A stretch of DNA of 23,588 bases, from positions 1-23,588 of the forward strand of contig DASVGV010000133.1 of NCBI GenBank assembly GCA_036379355.1, in the 5' to 3' direction. Below the pieces are notes generated by a model that had not been told where the DNA came from, did no database searches, and saw nothing but the letters and a program-made list of their open reading frames with translations. This stretch comes from CAJCIY01 sp036379355. Its GTDB lineage: Bacteria > Actinomycetota > Actinomycetes > Mycobacteriales > CAJCIY01. A program made the position numbers and the translations under genes. Shown piece by piece: positions 16,444-23,588 of the stretch; the stretch's first letter is position 1; each line of letters starts with the position of its first letter.

Positions 16444-18021
16444 GTGTCCTCTCGCGTGGCGCAGAAGAACCTCGTGCTCGCTGCGATGATCTTCGCGGTC
16501 AGCATGACGTTCATCGACCAGACGATCGTCGCGATCGCGGTCCCGCAGATCCAGACCGAGCTGGGCCTCAGCATCAGCGGCGTCCAGTGGGCGGTGAACG
16601 CCTACCTGCTCGCGCTCGCCTCGTTCTTCGCGTTCGGCGGCCGCCTGTCGGACACCCTCGGCCATCGCCGGATGGTGGTCATCGGCGTCGTGCTGTTCGC
16701 GGCCGCCTCCGCCCTCTGCGGGGCGACGCCGCGCGGCGCCGGCGCCGAGGCCTGGATCGTGACGTTCCGGGCCCTGCAGGGCGTCGGCGGCGCGATCATG
16801 TACCCGGCATCGCTCGCGATCGTGGTCAGCACGTTCCCGCTGCGCGAGCGCGGCCGGGCGCTCGCGATGTTCTTCGGTATCGCAGGTGGTCTGACGGCCG
16901 TCGGTCCCATCCTCGGCGGCTACCTCACCGAGTGGACCTGGCGGGCGATCTTCTGGATCAACATTCCGGTCGCGTTGATCGCGCTCGCGCTCATCTGGGT
17001 GTCCAAGCCGGTGACGGAGCATCGACGGGCCCCGATGGACTACCGCGGCGCAGCACTCATCGCGGCGGCGGCCGGCCTGAGCGTCTTCGGCTTCCAGCAG
17101 TCGAGCATCTGGGGATGGACGAACGCGGGCACGGGCCTGTGCATCGCCGCCGGGCTCGGGCTGTTCGTCGTGTTCTACCGGGTGGAGCTACGCACGGCGT
17201 CGCCCGTCATCGACGTGTCGATCTTCCGTAAGCGCCCGTTCCTCGTCGAGAACCTGGTCCTCGGCGTCTCGATGCTCGTGTTCGTCCCGATCTTCGTGTT
17301 CGCGAGCCAGTACGCCCAGATCTCGCTGCTCCAGACGTCCTCCAACTCGGGCCTGTTCCTGCTCTACCTGTTCATCGGCTTCGTGATCGCCGCCCAGATC
17401 GGCGGACGGATGCTCGACCGAGGGGGTGCCAGGCGGCCGGTGGTTCTCGGATGCGCGATCGGGGCCGTCGGCTTCTACCTGTGGTCGCAGCACGTGACCG
17501 GCCTGCGCCTCGCCGACCAGCGGTGGTACGTCATCCTCGCGGGCTTCGGCCTGGGACTCATGCTCGGGCCGGCCAGCACCGACGCCGTCAACCGCGCCGG
17601 GCGCCTGTCGTACGGCGAGGCCACCGGCATCACCCAGACCGTCCGCAACTACGCGGCCAGCCTGGGCCTGGCCGCCTTGGGCAGCCTCCAGATCGCCGTG
17701 TTCCGGTCACACCTCGCCTCGGCGCTCACCGCGCAGGGCGTCCCCGCCGCGGCCGCCCACCACCAGGCCGGTGCCATCGCCCAGGCCGGTCAGGGCAGCG
17801 GCTCGGGCCAGGTGGCGGACATCCCGCACTTCGTGAGCCTCGCGTTCGCGGACGCGACCCGGGCGGTGCTGGTCGGCATGGCAGTGATCATGGCGGTGAG
17901 CACGGTCGTCGCGTTCCTCGGGCTGCGTCCCGGAGTCCAGCCCGACGACGAGGCGGCCCCCGCCCAGCAGTCCAGTCCCCGGCGCGACGTACCCGGACCC
18001 CGGCCCGAACCGATCCGATAG
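16444..18021 (+). CDS. MFS transporter, DHA2 (EmrB/QacA) drug-efflux type
   Basis: A protein of 525 aa in the inner membrane, with about 14 hydrophobic segments. Family motifs are FIDQTIVAIAVPQ (23-35) with Asp25 in the first helix, WAVNAYLLALA in helix 2, motif A GGRLSDTLGHRR (65-76), RALQGVGGAIM (109-119) and the antiporter motif C GGLTAVGPILGG (148-159). These mark proton-driven multidrug exporters; the substrate cannot be named. Before the last helix is a Gly/Ala/His-rich outer loop (QAGAIAQAGQGSGSGQ), and the C-tail is hydrophilic and proline-rich. I chose GTG 16444 because GGGGGTG lies 9 nt upstream; GTG 16432 is an alternative. The stop TAG is part of a -10 for the next gene. Confidence 0.92.
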   Translation: MSSRVAQKNLVLAAMIFAVSMTFIDQTIVAIAVPQIQTELGLSISGVQWAVNAYLLALASFFAFGGRLSDTLGHRRMVVIGVVLFAAASALCGATPRGAGAEAWIVTFRALQGVGGAIMYPASLAIVVSTFPLRERGRALAMFFGIAGGLTAVGPILGGYLTEWTWRAIFWINIPVALIALALIWVSKPVTEHRRAPMDYRGAALIAAAAGLSVFGFQQSSIWGWTNAGTGLCIAAGLGLFVVFYRVELRTASPVIDVSIFRKRPFLVENLVLGVSMLVFVPIFVFASQYAQISLLQTSSNSGLFLLYLFIGFVIAAQIGGRMLDRGGARRPVVLGCAIGAVGFYLWSQHVTGLRLADQRWYVILAGFGLGLMLGPASTDAVNRAGRLSYGEATGITQTVRNYAASLGLAALGSLQIAVFRSHLASALTAQGVPAAAAHHQAGAIAQAGQGSGSGQVADIPHFVSLAFADATRAVLVGMAVIMAVSTVVAFLGLRPGVQPDDEAAPAQQSSPRRDVPGPRPEPIR

Positions 18022-18024
18022 CGT
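18019..18024 (+). promoter_or_regulatory. -10 element (TAGCGT) of the leaderless adenylate kinase-like gene
   Basis: TAGCGT includes the TAG stop codon of the MFS gene as its first three bases and ends 7 nt before GTG 18032. No ribosome-binding sequence precedes the GTG, so a leaderless start is likely in addition to any read-through transcript. Confidence 0.5.
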
Positions 18025-18031
18025 CCGGGCC

Positions 18032-18583
18032 GTGCGCCTCCTGCTGCTGGCCCCGCCCGGCGCAGGCAAGGGCACGCAGGGCGTCGCCCTCGCCGACCAC
18101 TTCGGCGTCGCACACATCTCGTCGGGCGACCTGCTGCGCGCCGAACTGCGCCACGGCACGCGGCTCGGTCGCCGCGCGCAGCGGTTCCTCGACGCCGGCG
18201 ACCTCGTACCCGACGAGGTGATGCGCGAGCTGCTGCTCGACACGATCGACGCCGCGGCGCGCGCCGGCGGCTACATCCTCGACGGCTTTCCCCGCACCGT
18301 CGCCCAGTCCGAGGCCGCGGCAGCCGTCGCCGAGCGGCGCGGCATCGGCCTCGAGGCCGTCGTGCACCTGCGCGTGCCGGACGACGTGCTCGTGGCGCGG
18401 CTGCTCGCGCGGGCACGGGGAGCCGACGACTCGGAGGAGACGATCCGCCACCGCCTGGAGGTGTACGGCCGCGAGACCGCTCCGCTGGTCGCGCGCTACC
18501 GCGAGCGCGGCCTGCTGCACGACGTCGACGGCGATCAGCCACCCCCGGACGTGACCGACGCCATCGTCAAGGCCCTCGGCTGA
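18032..18583 (+). CDS. Adenylate kinase-like nucleoside monophosphate kinase, short form
   Basis: A protein of 183 aa. It has the P-loop APPGAGKGTQ (7-16), the NMP-binding SSGDLLRAEL (30-39), YILDGFPRTVAQSE (81-94) and a short LID region with ARARGADDSEETIRHRLEVY (126-145), without the long zinc-type LID. The C-terminal helix TAPLVARYRERG is conserved. It would transfer phosphate from ATP to AMP or another NMP. The standard adk normally sits in the ribosomal protein cluster, so this is probably an additional paralogue, with substrate unproven. The start is GTG 18032; the patatin-like gene follows after 13 bp. Confidence 0.88.
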   Translation: MRLLLLAPPGAGKGTQGVALADHFGVAHISSGDLLRAELRHGTRLGRRAQRFLDAGDLVPDEVMRELLLDTIDAAARAGGYILDGFPRTVAQSEAAAAVAERRGIGLEAVVHLRVPDDVLVARLLARARGADDSEETIRHRLEVYGRETAPLVARYRERGLLHDVDGDQPPPDVTDAIVKALG

Positions 18584-18596
18584 TGCGGCGGCGCTA

Positions 18597-19523
18597 GTGC
18601 GCGTCGGCATCGTCCTCGGCGGGGGCGGCACGGTCGGGTACGGCTGGCACACCGGCGTGCTGCGGGGCCTCGCCGAGATCACCGGCATCGACGCCCGGGC
18701 CGCGGACGAGGTGGTCGGCACGTCCGCGGGCTCGTACGCCGCCGCGTACGTCCGGGCGGGGGTCAGCGGCGCGGACCTGTTCGCGCTGGCGGTCGGCGAC
18801 CCGGTCTCCGCGGAGGGACAGGTGCTGGTGCGCCGGGCAGGGCGCGTCGGCGAGCTGGACTCGCCGGCCCGGCGGTCGCTGCGCCCGAGCGACCCGTCGG
18901 TCCTGCGGCGCGCCGTCACCGAGCGGAGGGTCCCGCCCCTGGGCGCTCTGCTGGGCGGTCTGCTGCCCGACGGCACCGTCAGCGCGGAGCCGTACCTCGG
19001 CCCGCTCCGCACGCTGTTCCCGCACGGCACCTGGCCGACCGGGCTGCGCATCGCGGCGGTCCGCCAGCGGGACGGGCAGCGCGTCGTGTTCGACGGGTCG
19101 TCCGGCGTCGAGGTCGCCGAAGCGGTGGCTGCCTCGTCCGCGGTGCCGGCGTACATGGAGCCGGTCGAGCTCGACGGCGAGCGGTACGTCGACGGGAGCA
19201 CCCATGCGCCGACCAACGCGGACGTCCTGGCCGGCGCCGGACTGGACGTCGTCGTCGTGAGCGCGCCCATGTCGCCGCCGGCCGAGGGCGTCCAGCTGGC
19301 CCGCGACCTGCCCGTGCGCTGGTGGGCCGCGCGGCACCTGCGCCGCGAGGTGCAGGCGCTGGTACGCGCAGGGACGCGCGTGGTCGCCCTGACGCCGTCC
19401 GCGCGCAGCCGCGAGACGATGGCGCCCTCGGGGATGAGCGAGGCGATCCGGGGTCCCGCCGCGCGGGTCGCGTACCAGCAGATGCTCGACGGCGGCGACG
19501 CCCTGGTCCGCCAGCTGACCTAG
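18597..19523 (+). CDS. Patatin-like phospholipase family protein
   Basis: A protein of 308 aa with the patatin catalytic dyad. The glycine-rich oxyanion loop is LGGGGTVGYGWHTGVL (7-22), the nucleophile elbow GTSAGS gives Ser43, and the partner Asp199 is in RYVDGSTHAPTN (197-208), where DGS replaces the more common DGG/DGA. The core AEAVAASSAVPAYMEPVELDGERY is typical of the family. It likely cleaves acyl esters of lipids; the real substrate is unknown and no signal peptide is present. The start is GTG 18597, 13 bp after the adenylate kinase-like stop. It converges with the helicase gene, with 10 bp between stops. Confidence 0.9.
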   Translation: MRVGIVLGGGGTVGYGWHTGVLRGLAEITGIDARAADEVVGTSAGSYAAAYVRAGVSGADLFALAVGDPVSAEGQVLVRRAGRVGELDSPARRSLRPSDPSVLRRAVTERRVPPLGALLGGLLPDGTVSAEPYLGPLRTLFPHGTWPTGLRIAAVRQRDGQRVVFDGSSGVEVAEAVAASSAVPAYMEPVELDGERYVDGSTHAPTNADVLAGAGLDVVVVSAPMSPPAEGVQLARDLPVRWWAARHLRREVQALVRAGTRVVALTPSARSRETMAPSGMSEAIRGPAARVAYQQMLDGGDALVRQLT

Positions 19524-19533
19524 CGCCGGCGGC

Positions 19534-21228
19534 TCACAGCAGGCCGAGCAGGTGGTCGCGGCGCGCGGCGAGCACCGCTGCGCTCGCCGTCGCCGACGCC
19601 GGACCCGGGACCGCCCGGCGCACCTGGGCGTGCACCCGACCGTGCCCCGCGCCGGTCCGCGCGGCCACCTGAGCCACCAGGGCGTTCACCTCGCGCCGCA
19701 GGGCGGCCGCGGCCTGCCAGGCGGTCTGGTCGTGCGTCACGGGCTCGCTCGGTACGGCGGCGAGCCGGCGGCGCAGGTGCTCGTCCCGCCGGCCGAGCAG
19801 CGCGGCGGTCTGCTCGGGTGAGAGGAGGCCCGGCAGGCCGAGGAACTCCTCCTCGTCGTCGGTGATGTCGCGCGCCGCCAGCACCGCGCGCCCGGCGTGC
19901 AGCACGTGGCCGAACTCGGCCTCCGCGGCGAGCGCCTCCCACTCCGGGCGGGCGAGCTCGTCGGCCTCGCGGGTCACCGCGTCCAGCAGGTCGTCGCCCG
20001 GCGGCGGGGGGGCGAGGACGTGCGCCCGCTCGGCCTCCATCTCGGCCGCGAGCGCGAGCAGCGGCCGGACCGCCGGGAGGAACACGGTCGCCGACTCCCC
20101 CGGGCGCCGGGACCGGACCACCCGCCCGACGGCCTGCGCGAAGAACAGCGGGGTCCGGTACGACGTCAGCCACGCCAGGCACGCCGCCCGCGGGATGTCG
20201 ACCCCCTCCGAGATCATCCGTACGCAGACCGCGATCCGCTCGTCGCTCGCCGCGAACCGGGCGATCTTCGTACTTGCTCGCGGGTCGTCGGACAGGATGA
20301 GCGCCGGCCGGTGACCGGTCACCCGCCGGACGATGGCCGCGTATGCCCGGGCGTCGTCCTGGTCGGACGCGAGCACGAGGCCGGCGGCGTCGGGCATCCC
20401 GGCCTGCCGCAGGTGCGAGATCCGGTCGTCGAGCGCCGCGACGACGTGCGGCACCCACCGGCCGCCCGGGTCCAGCGCCGTGCGCCAGGCGCGCATCTCC
20501 TGCTCTCGCGACAGGGGCTCGGACAGGGCGGCCGCGACGACCTCGCCGGCGCTGTTGCGCCAGCGCGACGTCCCGGTGTACGCCGCGAAGACCACCGGGC
20601 GGACCACGCCGTCCGCCAAGGCGTCGCGGTAGCCGTACCCGTGGTCGGCGATCGAGCGGACCTCCTCGCCGTCCTCCTCGTAGCGCACGAACGGGATCCG
20701 CTCGAGCGGGTTGGTGCGAAACGGCGTACCGGACAGGGCGACGCGCCGCGTCGCCGGCTCGAACGCCTCGTACGCGGCCGCTCCCCACGACAGCCCGTCC
20801 CCTGCGTGGTGGATCTCGTCGAGGACGACCAGCGTCTTGCGCGCCTCCACCCGCCGGCGATGCAGCAGCGGCTTGCCCGCCACCTGTGCGTACGTCGTGA
20901 CGTAGCCCTCGAAGTCCGCGCCGACCGGCCCGACCGCGTTCGTGAGCGCCGGGTCCAGCGCGATCCCGGCCGCATGCGCGGCATGCGCCCACTGCGTGCG
21001 CAGGTGGTCGGTGGGCGCGACGACCACGACGCGCTGCACGACCCGATCGGCGAGCAGCTGCGCGGCGAGCGCCAGGGCGAACGTCGTCTTGCCGGAGCCG
21101 GGCGTCGCGGTGACGAGGAAGTCGCGGCGGCCCGGCTCGGCGTACGCCTCGGCCGCGGCCCGCAGAGCTGCCCGCTGCCAGCGACGCAGGGTCGGGCCCG
21201 GGGCCGGCGGCCGCGCCGGCACCGTCAC
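19534..21228 (-). CDS. DEAD/DEAH box helicase (superfamily 2)
   Basis: A protein of 564 aa. Helicase motifs in order: LRRWQRAAL (14-22), motif I ATPGSGKTTF (41-50), Ia VVVAPTDHLRTQW (68-80), motif II VLDEIHHAG (135-143), motif III LSGTPF (165-170), motif V RMISEGVDIPRA (337-348) and motif VI QAVGRVVRSRR (365-375). The layout is the UvsW/XPB-like group of ATP-dependent nucleic-acid translocases. The C-terminal block ARTGAGHGRVHAQVRRAVPGPA (523-544) recurs in actinobacterial homologues, so the gene is full length. GTG 21228 is the first start I see that fits the homologue N-terminus; GTG 21222 is an alternative, and the longer frame is antisense-like. A TAGTGT at 21292-21287 could be a -10 in the 110-bp gap upstream. 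Its role in repair or RNA work is unknown. Confidence 0.88.
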   Translation of the reverse strand: MTVPARPPAPGPTLRRWQRAALRAAAEAYAEPGRRDFLVTATPGSGKTTFALALAAQLLADRVVQRVVVVAPTDHLRTQWAHAAHAAGIALDPALTNAVGPVGADFEGYVTTYAQVAGKPLLHRRRVEARKTLVVLDEIHHAGDGLSWGAAAYEAFEPATRRVALSGTPFRTNPLERIPFVRYEEDGEEVRSIADHGYGYRDALADGVVRPVVFAAYTGTSRWRNSAGEVVAAALSEPLSREQEMRAWRTALDPGGRWVPHVVAALDDRISHLRQAGMPDAAGLVLASDQDDARAYAAIVRRVTGHRPALILSDDPRASTKIARFAASDERIAVCVRMISEGVDIPRAACLAWLTSYRTPLFFAQAVGRVVRSRRPGESATVFLPAVRPLLALAAEMEAERAHVLAPPPPGDDLLDAVTREADELARPEWEALAAEAEFGHVLHAGRAVLAARDITDDEEEFLGLPGLLSPEQTAALLGRRDEHLRRRLAAVPSEPVTHDQTAWQAAAALRREVNALVAQVAARTGAGHGRVHAQVRRAVPGPASATASAAVLAARRDHLLGLL

Positions 21229-21338
21229 GTCAAGATCACGGAAACGCAGTGCTCCCAGGGGTTTCTGGCTCGGGCGAGGGCTCGCGACACTACCGTCCCG
21301 CCGCGGCGCCGGCCGGCACCGGGGGGCGTGTCGCAGGT

Positions 21339-21740
21339 TCAGCGACGACCGAGGAGGCGGCCGAGCACGCCCGGCCGTCCGGTGTGTCGCGGCACCGTCT
21401 CGCGGATGCCGCCCCGTTCCGCGGCGGGGGGCCGCTCCGGCACGCCGACGGACCCTGGGTCGGACTCGGCGTCGTAGTCGGCCGCCGCGATGGCCGCGAC
21501 CGTCTGCGCGTCGTCGAAGTCCTCGCTGCCCTCGATCGACGGGACGAAGCCGACCAGAACCCCGTCGCGCAGGACCTGTGCCTCCAGCGCGGCCGCGCCG
21601 TCGGTGTCCCACAGCGCCTCCCGCCCGTCCGGGATCACCACCCGGATGCCCGCGCGGTAGACGCCGGCGCCGGCGACGTGGGCCATGACGTCGCGTTCGC
21701 GCAGGGCGGCGACGATCCGCTCCGCTCGGCTCGGCTCCAT
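21339..21740 (-). CDS. Small conserved-type protein of unknown function
   Basis: A protein of 133 aa. The first 65 residues look folded: helix SRAERIVAALRERDVMAHV (4-22), then beta-rich YRAGIRVVIPDGREALWDTDGAAALEAQVLRDGVLVGFVP. The middle is acidic (SIEGSEDFDDAQTVAAIAAADYDAESDP) and the tail is basic and flexible. There is no signal peptide, membrane helix or catalytic motif. The ATG at 21740 has GAGAGGA about 7 nt upstream; the 17 residues before it are unlikely. It lies 110 bp before the helicase start on the same strand, and 74 bp from the divergent ABC gene. I do not recognise its family. Confidence 0.75.
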   Translation of the reverse strand: MEPSRAERIVAALRERDVMAHVAGAGVYRAGIRVVIPDGREALWDTDGAAALEAQVLRDGVLVGFVPSIEGSEDFDDAQTVAAIAAADYDAESDPGSVGVPERPPAAERGGIRETVPRHTGRPGVLGRLLGRR

Positions 21741-21800
21741 CCGGTCATCCTCTCGCGGGGTCGTACGGCGTGGCGACGCGGGTGCGGGCACTCGGCCTCC

Positions 21801-21806
21801 TAGCGT
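21801..21806 (+). promoter_or_regulatory. -10 element (TAGCGT) of the leaderless ABC ATPase gene
   Basis: TAGCGT, the same hexamer as before the adenylate kinase-like gene, ends 8 nt before GTG 21815. No ribosome-binding sequence is present, which supports a leaderless start there rather than at the upstream in-frame start at 21770. Confidence 0.5.
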
Positions 21807-21814
21807 GGGCCAGC

Positions 21815-22534
21815 GTGGACCTGCTCGTGATGCGTGCGCTCTCCCTCACCGCCCCCGACGACTCGTTCCTGCTCGATGCCGTCGACTGGACGGTGCGCGA
21901 CGGTGAGCGCTGGGTGGTCCTCGGCCCGAACGGCGCGGGCAAGTCCACGCTGCTGGCGGCGGCCGCGGAGGAGGCCGCCGTCGACACGGTGGGCGTCGCC
22001 GCGCCGCTGCCCATCCCCGAGGACGAGCGTGTGCTGGACGTCGTGCTCACCGCGGCCTACTCGCGGGTGCAGCGCGGCGCGGAGCAGTACGACCAGGTGG
22101 ACCACGATCGGGCGCGGGACCTGCTGTCCCGGCTCGGCTGCCGCGCCCTGGCACCCCGGGCGTTCGGCACCCTGTCCGTGGGCGAGCGCCAGCGCGTCCT
22201 CATCGCCCGCTCCCTGATGTCCGACCCGGAGCTGCTGCTGCTCGACGAGCCGTCGGCCGGACTCGACCTCGCCGGGCGCGAGGCACTGCTGCACTGGCTC
22301 GGGCGGCTCGCCCTCGACCCGCTGGCTCCCTCGACCGTGCTCGTGACCCATCACGTCGAGGAGATCCCGACCGGCACGACGCACGCCCTGCTCTTGCGGG
22401 CCGGCCGGGTCATCGCGTCCGGACCGATCGACAAGGCATTGACGTCGCAGACCCTGTCGGCCTGCTTCGGTCTGCCGATCGTGGTCGACTCGACCGACGG
22501 CCGTTTCACCGCCCGCTTCGGGCTGGCCTCGTGA
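21815..22534 (+). CDS. ABC transporter ATP-binding protein, solitary
   Basis: A protein of 239 aa, one nucleotide-binding domain. Motifs: Walker A GPNGAGKST (37-45), Q-loop region shortened (VAAPLPIPEDERVLDVV), signature LSVGERQRVLIARSL (120-134) with VGERQ in place of SGGQ, Walker B LLLLDEPSAGLDL (140-152) and H-loop THHVEEIP (178-185). No permease or binding protein is adjacent, and the sequence resembles the YlmA-like soluble ABC group whose partners are unknown. The C-terminal TLSACFGLPIVVDSTDGRFTARF is typical of these. GTG 21815 is preferred over 21770 because of the -10 placement and because the fold begins at LVMRALSLT. Confidence 0.9.
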   Translation: MDLLVMRALSLTAPDDSFLLDAVDWTVRDGERWVVLGPNGAGKSTLLAAAAEEAAVDTVGVAAPLPIPEDERVLDVVLTAAYSRVQRGAEQYDQVDHDRARDLLSRLGCRALAPRAFGTLSVGERQRVLIARSLMSDPELLLLDEPSAGLDLAGREALLHWLGRLALDPLAPSTVLVTHHVEEIPTGTTHALLLRAGRVIASGPIDKALTSQTLSACFGLPIVVDSTDGRFTARFGLAS

Positions 22535-22544
22535 GGCCACGCCG

Positions 22545-23588
22545 CTAGAGGTCGAGGGCCATCTGACCCTCGTCGACGTCCACCGGGGAAGGCCCCTCCC
22601 CCTCCGACGAGGGCCCCTCCGACGAAGGTCCCTCCGGCGAGGGCGCGGCGTACGCCTCGTGCTCCGGCGTCGACGACTCGCCGGCTGCGCCCGGCTCGGC
22701 GTCGACCGTCCCGATGTCGTGCTCCGGTGCGGCTGCCTCGACCGCGTCGGGCTCGGGACGCTCGTCCGGTGTGGTCTGCTCGTGATCGGCCGCCGGGCTG
22801 TCGGGCAGGGCCACGTCCGTCTCGGGGTCGGCGCCTTCGGTGTCGAGCGCCGTCAGCCCCTGCGGCGGCGTCTCGGCGATCACGGGGTTCACCTCCGGCG
22901 AGGGCTCGACGCCGGTCTGCACCGCGTCGCCGGCCACGGCAGCAGGCTCGCGGTCCGTCGGCGCGGGCACGACCTCCACGGGCACCGGGTCGCCGTCCGT
23001 CGGCGCAAGCGCGGCGTCCGCAGGGACGGCGCCGGCGGGCTCCGCCGTCCCGGCGCCGTGCGCGCCGGCATGGCGCGCCACGTCCGCGGGCGACGGTGGA
23101 CGGGGCGAGGAGCCCGGTCGCGGGGTTCCGCCCCGGCCCCGGTCCGGACCCCGGCCGGGGCGGCGGCGCGGCCGGGGCGGCTTCGCCAGCCGCGCCTGCT
23201 GCTTGCGCTCGCGGGCCAGGGCGTCGGCCGCGTCCGGCTTGAACGTCGCGTACGCCTCGAGGAGCGCCAGCCGTACCGACAGCCAAGCCGCGCGCAACAG
23301 CTCCCACTCCTGCGCGGTGCGCTCCTCGGCGTGACCGCCCGCCGCGACCTCCCAGCCGGCCATGCTGGCCCGTTCGAAGCCGTCGTGGGCGGCGATGCGC
23401 TCGATGACCTTGTCGGCGGCCGGCTCGAGACCGGACTCGCCGACCACCGCCTGGTACGCCGCGGTCAGGGTCGCCGTCTGCTCGTCGTCCAGGGCCGGCG
23501 GCCGCGCGGGACGCGCGGGGCGGCGCGCTCCCTCGGGACGGGCCGCGCGGCCGGCGCGCTCGCCGTCCGGGCGGCCGCCGGGACGGGG
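22545..23588 (-). CDS. Unknown protein with a helical core and a long acidic Pro-rich tail, partial
   Basis: The reading frame stays open to the right edge, so the N-terminus is missing; at least 347 residues are seen. In order: a Pro/Arg/Gly-rich basic segment at the edge, a helical block from LDDEQTATLTAAYQAVVGESGLEP through IERIAAHDGFERASMAGW to LRAAWLSVRLALLEAYATFKPDAADALARERKQQ, a basic proline-rich stretch (KPPRPRRRPGRGPDRGRGG), about 200 residues of low-complexity Ala/Pro/Glu/Asp sequence, a 15-nt-based repeat (EGPSS) and the terminal QMALDL. A GTG at 23447 is in frame, but the preceding coding pattern suggests a farther start. The tail is surely disordered. I do not recognise the family. 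It converges with the ABC gene, 10 bp apart. Confidence 0.7.
   Translation of the reverse strand, partial: PRPGGRPDGERAGRAARPEGARRPARPARPPALDDEQTATLTAAYQAVVGESGLEPAADKVIERIAAHDGFERASMAGWEVAAGGHAEERTAQEWELLRAAWLSVRLALLEAYATFKPDAADALARERKQQARLAKPPRPRRRPGRGPDRGRGGTPRPGSSPRPPSPADVARHAGAHGAGTAEPAGAVPADAALAPTDGDPVPVEVVPAPTDREPAAVAGDAVQTGVEPSPEVNPVIAETPPQGLTALDTEGADPETDVALPDSPAADHEQTTPDERPEPDAVEAAAPEHDIGTVDAEPGAAGESSTPEHEAYAAPSPEGPSSEGPSSEGEGPSPVDVDEGQMALDL
22599..22643. repeat. Three 15-nt tandem repeats coding for EGPSS-type units
   Basis: Units at 22599-22613, 22614-22628 and 22629-22643, of the form CCCCTCCGACGAGGG with few changes, encode repeated Ser-Ser/Pro-Glu-Gly-Pro on the minus strand in the acidic tail of the partial gene. 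The in-frame length permits copy-number change without breaking the frame. Confidence 0.75.

Noticed and set aside
17888..19270. A 460-residue minus-strand frame over the adenylate kinase-like and patatin-like genes
   Set aside because: It runs antisense to two genes with intact catalytic motifs and has no domain of its own.
19897..21477. A 526-residue plus-strand frame over the helicase gene
   Set aside because: The minus strand has all helicase motifs in order; this frame is Arg-rich and motif-free.

Overview
The window is high-GC bacterial DNA with dense, short-spaced genes, many GTG starts and several apparently leaderless promoters. Three genes point to a mycothiol-using actinomycete: an S-(hydroxymethyl)mycothiol dehydrogenase, a SepH (DUF3071) cell-division protein and a small DUF7455 zinc-ribbon protein. 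The sequence does not fix the family or genus. I see no rRNA, tRNA, CRISPR array, integrase or insertion sequence, and base composition looks even, so this reads as ordinary chromosome. No gene-free stretch exceeds 300 bases.

Layout. 1-2600: the 5' tip of an unknown gene, a secreted membrane-anchored protein and a GNAT acetyltransferase, all on the minus strand. 2633-3157: a gamma carbonic anhydrase-like protein on the plus strand. 3246-7669: a minus-strand operon acnA - VOC - inositol monophosphatase-like - VOC, with a MarR-type regulator divergent from acnA at 7792; the short gap between them holds an 18-bp near-palindrome. 8323-10462: acyl-CoA dehydrogenase followed by an alpha/beta hydrolase, minus strand. 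10610-12673: the mycothiol-dependent formaldehyde dehydrogenase (mscR) and a metallo-beta-lactamase-fold hydrolase on the plus strand, with a small ABM-domain gene on the other strand between them. 12917-16339: DUF7455 protein, aminopeptidase P, three tandem 32-nt repeats, sepH and a translationally coupled epoxide hydrolase-like gene. 16444-19523: DHA2 drug-efflux-type MFS transporter, short adenylate kinase-like protein and patatin-like phospholipase. 19534-21740: DEAD/DEAH helicase and a small unknown protein, minus strand. 21815-22534: a solitary ABC ATPase. 22545 to the right edge: a partial unknown protein with a long acidic, proline-rich tail.

How the genes work together. The clearest pathway is formaldehyde detoxification: MscR oxidises S-hydroxymethylmycothiol, and the adjacent MBL-fold protein is a candidate for the next, hydrolytic step. 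Aconitase is a TCA-cycle enzyme whose promoter appears to share an operator with the divergent MarR gene. The other genes are single housekeeping or accessory functions. The items most worth following are the acnA/marR operator, the tandem repeat before sepH, the altered metal site in the carbonic anhydrase homologue, the SFPASDPP motif in the aconitase linker and a clamp-binding-like peptide at the C-terminus of the last protein.
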